Source: Microcaldota archaeon
GTDB taxonomy: Archaea; Micrarchaeota; Micrarchaeia; Micrarchaeales; CABMGC01
DNA: 6,186 nucleotides
Assembly (NCBI GenBank): GCA_030043435.1
Contig: JASHXR010000024.1
Coordinates: 1-6,186 of the forward strand
Direction: 5' to 3'
Below are positions 1 to 6,153 of the stretch, piece by piece (within the stretch, counting starts at the first letter, position 1; each line of letters opens with the position of its first letter). A program made the translations under genes and the position numbers. The notes beneath the pieces are model-generated. The model did no database searches. It saw only the letters and a list, made by a program, of their open reading frames with translations, and was not told the DNA's origin.

Positions 1-54
1 CGCATCTGAGCGTTATGGTGCATACTCCTAAGGCCACGACCCGCCAGGCATGGA

Positions 55-1101
55 TCAGTGCTGTATGACCTCGCTGCACTGGGCCTGGGCCTGGAGGTCG
101 CCGCTGACTATCAGCTTGAGGTATCCCAGGTAGGGCAGGCCGCCAAGGTAGTATCCGACGATCTCGTTCTGCGACGGCGGGTAGTTCACGAACTCTATGT
201 CGAGGCCGGGGTTGTTGTCGCCCTTCGTGAGCACGTAGTACTCGCTGCCGACGTGCATCACCGCGAAGACGCGGTGTATCACGTCGCCTGGGTAGAAGGA
301 GTCGTTGGCGTTGGTCTTGTAGACGACTATTGGGTTGGAGTAGTTCTCGGTTATCGTGGTGTTCTCTATAGTTATGCTGGACGTGTAGATCTCGTCGTAC
401 AGCTCGGAGCCCTCGGCTATCTTGCCTATCGAGTAGTTGTACCTTATAAGTGCAGACTGCTGCTGCCCGGGCACGTAGCACTTGTAGTACTCGCCAGGCC
501 TGTCCTCAGTCGAGTATATGTCGAGGCACTCCTGGTTGTATAACCCTACGTCGAAGACGCTGTTCGGCGCCACAGTCTCCGATATGTCGGACTTGTTGGC
601 AGGGGAGTAGGCGTAGAAGACGAGGAACTCGCTGCTGAAGTTTGACATGGCCGCATCGAAGGCTGCTGTGCTCACGTTCACTACAGGTACGTCGTGGTCG
701 GAGAGGAAGGTGGAGAGGTTGGGTATGCCGTGCAGCAGCAGCATCTCGCCCCTCTGCAGCGTAGGCACCATGCTGCAGCTCGTCACGACGTCTATCGGAG
801 ACGAGGTCTGGAGTATCACCGCTGCTGCGGCGAAGACGATGACGACGGCGAGCACGGCGATGCCGATGTCGATGAGGCTCCGCCTGACGCCTCCGGCACG
901 GATGCTCTGCTTGAGCTCCATCGCCAGTATCACGACCACGACCACTATGACGGCTGCGCCGGTGATGACGCTGTTGCGTATCACGTACAGCACGAGAAGG
1001 ACGATAAGGAGAGCGTAGGACGCAAGGAGCAGCACCGGGGCCTTCGGCTTCGCCTCGGGAGCTGCGCGCTTCTTCTGGTTCTTCGCTTTAGTCGTGGCCA
1101 A
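55..1101 (-). CDS. Archaeal type I signal peptidase (S26, Sec11-like) with large outer-domain insert
   Basis: Predicted membrane-bound signal peptidase that removes signal peptides from secreted proteins on the outer face of the membrane. Seen: Lys-rich N-terminus; three hydrophobic segments (about 23-41, 45-61, 77-99); the serine box SCSMVPTL with S110; GDVIHRV with H276; KGDNNPGLD with D295 and D301; and the closing box around 314-330 (IVG...LPYLGYLKL). His instead of Lys as general base is the archaeal/ER pattern, and the D295/D301 spacing resembles the two Asp residues of Methanococcus voltae Sec11 as I recall it. Positive charges at the N-terminus and at 64-74 predict that S110 lies outside. 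The Ser-to-His distance (166 residues) is much longer than in simple archaeal enzymes, and this stretch carries eight N-glycosylation sequons. No C-terminal helix is evident. The start is TTG, the first possible codon after the in-frame smc stop, with GGTG six bases upstream. Family assignment is firm; activity and substrates are inferred. Confidence 0.9.
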   Translation of the reverse strand: MATTKAKNQKKRAAPEAKPKAPVLLLASYALLIVLLVLYVIRNSVITGAAVIVVVVVILAMELKQSIRAGGVRRSLIDIGIAVLAVVIVFAAAAVILQTSSPIDVVTSCSMVPTLQRGEMLLLHGIPNLSTFLSDHDVPVVNVSTAAFDAAMSNFSSEFLVFYAYSPANKSDISETVAPNSVFDVGLYNQECLDIYSTEDRPGEYYKCYVPGQQQSALIRYNYSIGKIAEGSELYDEIYTSSITIENTTITENYSNPIVVYKTNANDSFYPGDVIHRVFAVMHVGSEYYVLTKGDNNPGLDIEFVNYPPSQNEIVGYYLGGLPYLGYLKLIVSGDLQAQAQCSEVIQH

Positions 1102-1104
1102 AAG

Positions 1105-4100
1105 CTACACCCTGGCCTGGCCCCTTGTCGCGCTGGAGACCTCTATGCCTACCACCCTGGACTCCCCGCTGGACATGACGACGCCTACCGCGGTGTCGGA
1201 GTTGGCTATCAGGGAGTCGTTGTGGCTGACGACCACGAACTGCGCCTCGCTGCTCATCTCCTTGATGAGCTGGGAGAGCTTCTTCGAGTTCTCCTTGTCG
1301 AGAGCAGAGTCGACCTCGTCGAAGACGTAGACTGACGAGGGCTTGCAGAGGTGTATGGAGAAGAGGAGCATCAGGAGTATGAGCGACTTCTGGCCGCCTG
1401 ACATCGAGCGCAGCGCCTTCTCTACGTTTGCGTCGCTTATCCTGATCTCCACGCCGCCGCTGAACGGCTCGGAGGGGTTCTCCAGCTCTATGTATGCGCG
1501 GCCGGGGAAGACGTAGTTGTATAGCTTGGAGAAGTTCTTGTTGACCTCGTTGAATGAGAGCATGAAGACCTGGAGCTTCCTGGACTCTATCTCCTCGATC
1601 ATGCGTATCACTGCCTGCCTCTCGGCCTCGAGCGTGTTGGCCTTGGCGAGGGCCTCGTCTACCGACCTCTTCTTCTCCTCGTAGAGCTCGGGAGCCCTCA
1701 TGTTCACGGTGCCGAGGTCCTTTAGCCTCGACTCCATCACATCGGCCTCGCGCACCATTATCTCCGCGTCGCCCTTCAGGACTGCGATGCCAGTGCCGTA
1801 TGCGGCGAGCTCGGCGCCTATGTCGCCCATCCTCGTCTCCGTCTGGCTCCGCTTCACCTTGACCTCGCCCACCTGCCTGTCGATCTCGTTGAGCTGCACG
1901 TTTATCCTGCCGTAGTCCTCCCTGAGGCGCTCCACCTCGTCGTTTATCCTGGCGAGGCGCTCCATCGACTTCTTCGACACCTCGCCGCTGCTCCTGAGCC
2001 TGAGCTCGGCCTCCTTCCTCTGCCTCTCCAGCGCCTCTGCCCTGGCCGCCTTCTCGCCTATCGAGGCGGTTATCTCCTTGCCTAGCTTCTTCTTCTCGGC
2101 GGCCTGCCTCTCGAGATCTGCCTTGCGCGCTCCGGTGAGCTCGGCCTCCTTCCTTATCTCCGCGGTCCTTATGCGCAGCGCCTCGGCCTCCTTGGCCGCT
2201 GCAGCGGCCCTCTCGCGCTCCTCCTTGGAGGCGGCGCGGCCCGATCTGCTCCTCGACGCCTCTACAGCCTCGTTGTACAGGTGCACGAGCCGCTCCTTGG
2301 CAGCCGAGAGCTCCTTCTCTGAGGCGGCATTGGCTGCGGAGCAGGAGGCAGCCCTTCCCCGGAGCTCTGCGAGCCTCGACCCTGCGCCTGCGGAGCGCGA
2401 TGACAGCTCCTTGATCGACTCCCTTGCGCCGGAGAGCTCGCGCTCGAGCCTGGAGAGCTCGGCAGCACGGGATTGGGAGGCCATCTCCGCAGCGGCCTGC
2501 GCCTTCCTCGATTCGAACGCCGAAGAATCGGCCTTGGACTTTCCTGAGTGAAGCCCCTCCTTGCGCGACGAGAGCTCGCGCAGCTCTGCGTCGATGGAGG
2601 CAAGCGACTGTCTCATCTTAGAGTAGCCACCGGAGACTGTACCAGACTGCTCTATCAGCTCGCCTTCGAGGGTGACGTACCTGTGCCTGCCGACGCCGCG
2701 GCGCGCGGCCTCTGACGCGCTTGGCGCTATGTAGGTGTTGCCGAAGACGTACCTGAAGACGCGCTCGAACCTCTTCTCGTACCTCACCGCGTCGAGAGCC
2801 CTGGAGAGCCCCTTCTCCTCGGCATCAGGCTCGCCGGTCCGTATCTCCTTTAGAGGCACGAAGGTCGCGCGGCCGAGCTCGTTCTTCTTGAGAAACGCGA
2901 TCATCAGGTCTGCCGTGGCTATCGAGTCTACAACGAGATAATCCAACCTCGCCCCGGCAGCGGCCTCGACCGCGCGGGCGTGCGCCGTGTCGTATGTGCA
3001 GAGTGCGGCCACGCTGCCGTAGAAGCCGTCAGACTCGTCGAACTCGGCCGAGAGCCTTGTAAGGACGGCGCCAGACCTCGCCGAGACATGGCTCCTCTGC
3101 TCCTTGAGCTCGATCATCCTCTCGTCTACTGACTCCATCTCCTTGCCGAGCCGCTCCAGCTCTGCGTCGAAGGCCTTGGCGTCGGATGAGGCCTTCTTGA
3201 GCGCGGCCTTGGTCTCGTCCAATGCCTTGCGCGCGGCTGCGGCTGCGCCTTCCTTCCCGGCTACCGTGGACCTGGCCGCCTCTGCGGCCTTCATCGCCTC
3301 TTCGGCATCATGCTCCAGGGCCGCGATCTCCACCGATACGGAGAGCAGCTCGGCGCGTCCCGCCTCGACGCGCTTCTCGAGGCTGCCTATCTTGCCGGAG
3401 AGCGCCTCTGCCTCCGCTTGGCCGGAGTCCTGGGCATGGGCTGGCGTTCCGTGAGCCTTCTCCTCTGCCTCGAGCGCGCGCAGCCTCTGCTGTAGCTCGC
3501 CGAGGGTCCTGGCCCCTTCCGCTATCGATGCGGTTATCCTAGCCATCTCGGCCTCGGCGGCCTCGGTGAAGGTGCCTATCTCCACGAGCGCAGCCTTCTG
3601 GCTGTTCATCTCAGCGCCTATGGTGACCAGCTCGCGGTTTATCGCCTCGTAGGAAGAGTTGACCTCGGCCATCGCAGTGCTCGACGCGCTCATCTTGTGC
3701 GTTATGCCCTCCCTCTCTGACTCGAGGTCGCTTATCCTCTTCGCGAGCTCGCTCCTCTTCAGCTCGGTCGTGTTCCTTGCCGAGTCCATGACAGCGTGCT
3801 CCTTCATGTATGCATCGAGGTCTGTGGCGAGCGCAGCCTTCCTTGCCACGAGTATGCTGTACCTGAGCGTCTTCAGCCCTGCCGAGTACTCGGCGAACTT
3901 CTCAGCGGCATCCTTCTCCTTCTCCAGCTCCTTGAGGAACGAGACCTTCTCGCCTAGCATCCCCTGCGTCTCGGATATCCTCTGGCTCACCTTCTCGAGC
4001 TCGCGCAGCGCGTCCTCCTTCTTGGCCTCGAACTCCTTTATCCCCGAAGCTATCTCGATGAGCTCCCTCCTCTCCTTCGGGTTGAGCGAGACTGTGCGGT

Positions 4101-4539
4101 TTATCTCGCCCTGCGTTATAGTGCTCGTCTCGTCTGCGCGGATGCGGTTATGGCCCAGTATCTCTAGCACCTCGCCCCGGGTCGTCTGCCTGCCGTTGAC
4201 CGAGTACTGCGTCTTGCCGTCAGACCTTACAGTCCTGGTTATCGAGTAGTCCGAATCCCCGGAGAACTCGAGCCTGACGTGCGCCCTCGCGACCTCAGAC
4301 TTCTTCCTCTTGACTCCGAAGTCTATGAGCTCGTCGAGCCTCGAGACCCTGAGCCTGGTGAGCGAGCTCTCGCCGAGGCCGAAGAGGAGCGCGTCGCAGA
4401 TGTTGGACTTGCCGCTGCCGTTCGGTCCCACCACGCAGGTGAAGCCCTTGCTTATCAGTATCTCGGCGTGCTTGAACGACTTGAACCTGTCTATGGTCAG
4501 AGATTTCAGATAGAGCACTTCTGCCACCGGTCGCGCCAT
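1105..4539 (-). CDS. smc: Chromosome segregation/condensin-type ATPase SMC
   Basis: Complete SMC protein, the ATP-driven, DNA-entrapping dimer that organises and helps segregate chromosomes in the cytoplasm. Numbered from the ATG at 4539 (1144 residues, normal for the family). Seen: N-terminal head with Walker A GPNGSGKS (38-45), Q-loop Q143 in TITQGEI, and NPKERRELIEIASGIKEFEAKK leading into the first coiled-coil arm (about 170-495, Glu/Lys/Ala-rich); hinge about 500-640 with GRATFVPL (556-563) and SGTVSGGY (632-639); return arm about 645-990 of similar length; C-terminal head with signature MSGGQ (1046-1050), Walker B VYVFDEVD with D1074/E1075, D-loop SALD and H-loop H1106 in VVVSHND. All ATPase residues are present. 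The globular hinge rather than a CXXC zinc hook excludes Rad50. The span is the longest frame; a GTG at 4518 (1137 residues) is the better start on RBS and promoter spacing. No scpA/scpB kleisin gene lies in the window. First gene of an operon with the signal peptidase. Confidence 0.97.
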   Translation of the reverse strand: MARPVAEVLYLKSLTIDRFKSFKHAEILISKGFTCVVGPNGSGKSNICDALLFGLGESSLTRLRVSRLDELIDFGVKRKKSEVARAHVRLEFSGDSDYSITRTVRSDGKTQYSVNGRQTTRGEVLEILGHNRIRADETSTITQGEINRTVSLNPKERRELIEIASGIKEFEAKKEDALRELEKVSQRISETQGMLGEKVSFLKELEKEKDAAEKFAEYSAGLKTLRYSILVARKAALATDLDAYMKEHAVMDSARNTTELKRSELAKRISDLESEREGITHKMSASSTAMAEVNSSYEAINRELVTIGAEMNSQKAALVEIGTFTEAAEAEMARITASIAEGARTLGELQQRLRALEAEEKAHGTPAHAQDSGQAEAEALSGKIGSLEKRVEAGRAELLSVSVEIAALEHDAEEAMKAAEAARSTVAGKEGAAAAARKALDETKAALKKASSDAKAFDAELERLGKEMESVDERMIELKEQRSHVSARSGAVLTRLSAEFDESDGFYGSVAALCTYDTAHARAVEAAAGARLDYLVVDSIATADLMIAFLKKNELGRATFVPLKEIRTGEPDAEEKGLSRALDAVRYEKRFERVFRYVFGNTYIAPSASEAARRGVGRHRYVTLEGELIEQSGTVSGGYSKMRQSLASIDAELRELSSRKEGLHSGKSKADSSAFESRKAQAAAEMASQSRAAELSRLERELSGARESIKELSSRSAGAGSRLAELRGRAASCSAANAASEKELSAAKERLVHLYNEAVEASRSRSGRAASKEERERAAAAAKEAEALRIRTAEIRKEAELTGARKADLERQAAEKKKLGKEITASIGEKAARAEALERQRKEAELRLRSSGEVSKKSMERLARINDEVERLREDYGRINVQLNEIDRQVGEVKVKRSQTETRMGDIGAELAAYGTGIAVLKGDAEIMVREADVMESRLKDLGTVNMRAPELYEEKKRSVDEALAKANTLEAERQAVIRMIEEIESRKLQVFMLSFNEVNKNFSKLYNYVFPGRAYIELENPSEPFSGGVEIRISDANVEKALRSMSGGQKSLILLMLLFSIHLCKPSSVYVFDEVDSALDKENSKKLSQLIKEMSSEAQFVVVSHNDSLIANSDTAVGVVMSSGESRVVGIEVSSATRGQARV
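1108..1112 (-). promoter_or_regulatory. Ribosome binding site for the signal peptidase (GGGTG)
   Basis: GGGTG inside the last codons of smc ends six bases before the TTG at 1101. It matches the GGTG core expected to pair with CACC at the archaeal 16S 3' end. It supports TTG as the true start, because the frame is closed just upstream by the smc TAG. Its position inside smc implies translational coupling of the two genes. Confidence 0.6.
4525..4528 (-). promoter_or_regulatory. Candidate ribosome binding site choosing GTG 4518 as smc start
   Basis: GGTG followed by six bases (GCAGAA) and then GTG at 4518-4516, in frame with smc. The spacing is identical to that before the signal peptidase TTG. 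A protein starting here begins M-L-Y-L-K-S-L, close to the usual SMC N-terminus, whereas the ATG at 4539 adds seven residues and has no SD. This decides in favour of GTG, though not conclusively. Confidence 0.5.
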
Positions 4540-4556
4540 AGAAGTCGCATGGAAGG

Positions 4557-4563
4557 CTTAAAA
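4557..4563 (-). promoter_or_regulatory. TATA box of the smc-signal peptidase operon
   Basis: On the minus strand this reads TTTTAAG, an A/T island in a very GC-rich intergenic region. With the usual archaeal spacing of about 25-26 bases from box centre to transcription start, the mRNA would begin near 4535. That is just inside the annotated ATG codon region and about 16 bases before the GTG at 4518. Confidence 0.5.
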
Positions 4564-4609
4564 CCCTTTCTGTGCGTCGAGGCGCCGGATGCATGGCGTG
4601 CCGGCTGCG

Positions 4610-4621
4610 GCGGCGCGCCGC
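4610..4621. repeat. 12-bp perfect palindrome GCGGCGCGCCGC
   Basis: Perfect inverted symmetry around 4615/4616, lying between the two divergent TATA boxes. It could be an operator for a dimeric regulator. In DNA made almost only of G and C, such a palindrome can also arise by chance, so function is a guess. Confidence 0.35.
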
Positions 4622-4652
4622 GGGCCGCCAGGCAGGGAGGAAGGCGCAAGGG

Positions 4653-4659
4653 ATAAAAG
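4653..4659 (+). promoter_or_regulatory. TATA box of the permease gene (leaderless transcript)
   Basis: ATAAAAG preceded by purine-rich AAGGG, which could act as the BRE. The box centre is about 25 bases upstream of the ATG at 4681, so transcription should start at or next to the start codon. The intervening bases (CCCCATTTCCTATC) contain no SD-like sequence, in line with leaderless translation. Confidence 0.6.
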
Positions 4660-4665
4660 CATGCT
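4658..4665. repeat. 8-bp palindrome AGCATGCT overlapping the permease TATA box edge
   Basis: A perfect 8-bp palindrome begins within the last bases of the permease TATA box and lies between the box and the predicted transcription start. That is a classic place for an archaeal repressor to block polymerase recruitment. It is short, so the evidence is positional only. Confidence 0.25.
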
Positions 4666-4680
4666 GCCCCATTTCCTATC

Positions 4681-6003
4681 ATGGATGAGGGCAAGAGGGG
4701 CATAAGTCCGGCCATTGCCGCGGCGGTGGGGCTGGGCGCCATAATAGGCGCGGGAATCTTCGTGCTGAGCGGCACTGCGCTTGCGCTTGCCGGGCCCCTG
4801 GCCCTGGTAGCGTTCATACTGGTAGGAGTGGTGGCGCTCCTTGTTGCGTTTGAGATAGGGGAGTTGAGCTCCATAATGCCGCACGCGAAAGGTGCAGCCT
4901 ATTCCTATGTCTTCAGCGCGTTCGGGAGCGAGATGGGGTTCATAACAGGGCTCCTGCTCTATTTCAGCTTCGCCACCGCGATACCAGTAGTCGCGCTCGG
5001 GTTCGGCTCGTATCTTGCGTCGATCCTTGGCGTCTCTGCGTCGCTGGAGATACCGTTCGCGATAGCGCTCATCTTCGTGCTTGCCGTAGTCAACCTCATC
5101 GGCATAAAGAAGGCTGCCAAGGCTGATTCTGTGCTTGTCGCGATAAAGATAGCGATACTGGGCATCTTCATAGCCTTTGCGCTCCTGTTCGCCCTGAACA
5201 ACAGCACAGTCATTGCAAGCCATTTCTCGATAACCCCTGCCGAAGACAGCATAGGCGCGATCTTCGCGGCCAGCGTAGCCATCTTCTTCGCCTTTTCCGG
5301 CTTCCAGACCATCAGCACGTTTACGTCGAGGATCAACGGCGGGGCGCGGGCCGCCGCAAAGGCGGTCATAGCCGCAGTGGTGATAAGCATAGTGCTTTAC
5401 GTCCTCGTAGTGCTCGGGCTCATGCTCCTTGCTCCAGCATCGTCTTACGGGATATCTGGGGACCCGCTCTCGTTCGCGCTCACCGCCTCGCATGCACCGC
5501 GATACCTCTTCTACCTGGTGGACATAGGCGCGCTCATAGCCACAGCCTCGGCATGCCTGGCGATGACGCTCAGCGCGTCGAGGGTGGGCTTCCAGATGAG
5601 CGAGGACAGGCTCCTGCCTGGGATAATGAGGAAGTACGACCCAAGGAGGGACGTCGCCTCGAACGCGGTGGTCCTTTCCGCAGTCATAGGCATCGTGATG
5701 CTCTTCGCCGGAAACGTATACGTGATAGCCGCGATATCCAATTTCGGGCTGCTCTTCTCCTACCTGATGACAAGCCTTGCGCTGATGCACTTCAGGAGGG
5801 CAGGAGCGCCAGCGACCTTCAGGGCCCCGTTCTATCCGTATCTGCCTGTGGTGGCGATAATAGGCATAATAGCGTTCATGTACGGCATGCCGCAGGAGGC
5901 TCTGGCGGTAGGCGTAGGCGCGGTGCTCTCCCTTATCGTAATATACTACTTCCTGAGGGAGGAGAGGAGGAAGAAGATAGTAAGGATAAGGCTCTTCAAG
6001 TAG
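4681..6003 (+). CDS. APC-superfamily amino acid permease, 12 TM
   Basis: Predicted secondary transporter importing (or exchanging) amino acids or related amines across the cytoplasmic membrane. At 440 residues it has the usual APC length, and about twelve hydrophobic helices can be laid out (roughly 10-32, 38-60, 86-113, 122-141, 150-172, 192-212, 224-250, 275-298, 327-345, 346-368, 383-401, 404-424). Seen: TM1 GAIIGAGIFVLSG (19-31), the broken-helix substrate site; TM6 FFAFSGFQ (202-209), also a binding segment, with Gln209 where many relatives have Asp/Glu; the cytoplasmic loop RVGFQMSEDRLLPG after TM8; and RAPFYPYLP before TM11. K156 in TM5 (VAIKIAIL) appears to match the Lys that fills the sodium site in the proton-coupled ApcT, suggesting proton coupling; this is motif-based inference. 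The C-terminus is short and basic. The ATG lies about 25 bases after a TATA box with no SD, so the mRNA is probably leaderless. Divergent from smc. Substrate cannot be told from sequence. Confidence 0.93.
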   Translation: MDEGKRGISPAIAAAVGLGAIIGAGIFVLSGTALALAGPLALVAFILVGVVALLVAFEIGELSSIMPHAKGAAYSYVFSAFGSEMGFITGLLLYFSFATAIPVVALGFGSYLASILGVSASLEIPFAIALIFVLAVVNLIGIKKAAKADSVLVAIKIAILGIFIAFALLFALNNSTVIASHFSITPAEDSIGAIFAASVAIFFAFSGFQTISTFTSRINGGARAAAKAVIAAVVISIVLYVLVVLGLMLLAPASSYGISGDPLSFALTASHAPRYLFYLVDIGALIATASACLAMTLSASRVGFQMSEDRLLPGIMRKYDPRRDVASNAVVLSAVIGIVMLFAGNVYVIAAISNFGLLFSYLMTSLALMHFRRAGAPATFRAPFYPYLPVVAIIGIIAFMYGMPQEALAVGVGAVLSLIVIYYFLREERRKKIVRIRLFK

Positions 6004-6045
6004 GCGGGCGTGGGAAGTTGTACCGCCATCCACAGCCTTCATCTA

Positions 6046-6062
6046 CCCTCTTTATATTTTCT
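6046..6062 (+). terminator. T-rich tract after the permease, possible transcription terminator
   Basis: CCCTCTTTATATTTTCT is the only T-rich stretch after the permease stop, 43 bases downstream. Archaeal RNA polymerase often stops at such U-rich tracts. An imperfect inverted repeat (CCTCTTT at 6047-6053 with AAAAAGG at 6063-6069, one G-T-type mismatch) flanks it. The same bases look like a TATA box, so the roles may overlap. Confidence 0.35.
6050..6057 (+). promoter_or_regulatory. TATA-like element CTTTATAT at the right edge
   Basis: TTTATAT matches the archaeal TATA consensus well and stands out from its GC-rich surroundings. It predicts a rightward start near 6079-6080. The transcript would lead into the SD/hairpin region at 6112-6138 and then out of the window. 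Confidence 0.4.
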
Positions 6063-6111
6063 AAAAAGGTTACACTACAAGATTCTCACATCTGTTCCAG
6101 CGGGGTGTTTT

Positions 6112-6153
6112 GGAGGCGTTGACATGATCCGCCGCCTCGGATGGGTGCGCTAG
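6112..6153 (+). other. SD site, 9-codon frame and SD-hiding hairpin (candidate leader)
   Basis: GGAGG (6112-6116) sits seven bases before ATG at 6124, which opens the nine-codon frame MIRRLGWVR ending in TAG at 6151-6153. GAGGCG (6113-6118) is exactly complementary to CGCCTC (6133-6138). The RNA can therefore fold a 6-bp GC-rich stem that buries the SD and puts the AUG in the 14-base loop. A second frame starting at ATG 6141 (or 6156) overlaps the first and is still open at the window end, but has no SD of its own. This could be a leader peptide, a translational switch or chance. Confidence 0.25.

Larger units (their letters stand above)
4540..4680. other. Divergent intergenic region between smc and the permease
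   Basis: This 141-bp spacer carries one TATA box per direction, about 95 bp apart. The middle (about 4571-4650) is extremely GC-rich. It contains a 12-bp perfect palindrome and several six-base palindromes (GGCGCC, ATGCAT). No small gene is supported: the frames that cross it are shadows that continue into the neighbouring genes. Confidence 0.7.

Noticed and set aside
1..54. Possible next leftward gene starting at ATG 23-21 (minus)
   Set aside because: Only a few codons are visible; GGAG lies one base from the ATG, too close for normal initiation, and no family can be recognised. Nothing else is supported in these bases.
1099..1107. In-frame TAG between smc and the signal peptidase as a readthrough or pyrrolysine codon
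   Set aside because: smc ends at its natural C-terminus, a start codon with SD follows, and the permease also ends in TAG, so TAG is best read as an ordinary stop. No stimulatory structure was noticed.
694..1335. Plus-strand frame of 213 codons spanning the smc/signal peptidase junction
   Set aside because: Asp/His/Gly-rich product without recognisable motifs; it overlaps two well-supported genes on the other strand and has no clear SD or TATA box.
1606..4030. Repetitive-looking CTCCTTCTC and GCCTC runs as a DNA repeat
   Set aside because: They are the reverse complement of Glu/Lys/Ala codons in the SMC coiled-coil arms, a protein-level heptad pattern rather than a DNA repeat, CRISPR or satellite.
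3659..4249. Plus-strand frame of 196 codons opposite smc, and several shorter ones
   Set aside because: Ser/Ala/Leu-rich low-complexity products, antisense to Glu/Lys/Arg-rich coiled coil. The smc motifs prove the minus strand is coding.
4558..6042. Long minus-strand frame (494 codons) covering the whole permease gene
   Set aside because: Its product is rich in Tyr, Arg, Glu and His with no domain or membrane pattern, as expected for the antisense of a hydrophobic GC-rich gene. The plus-strand frame is a clear APC permease with its own promoter.
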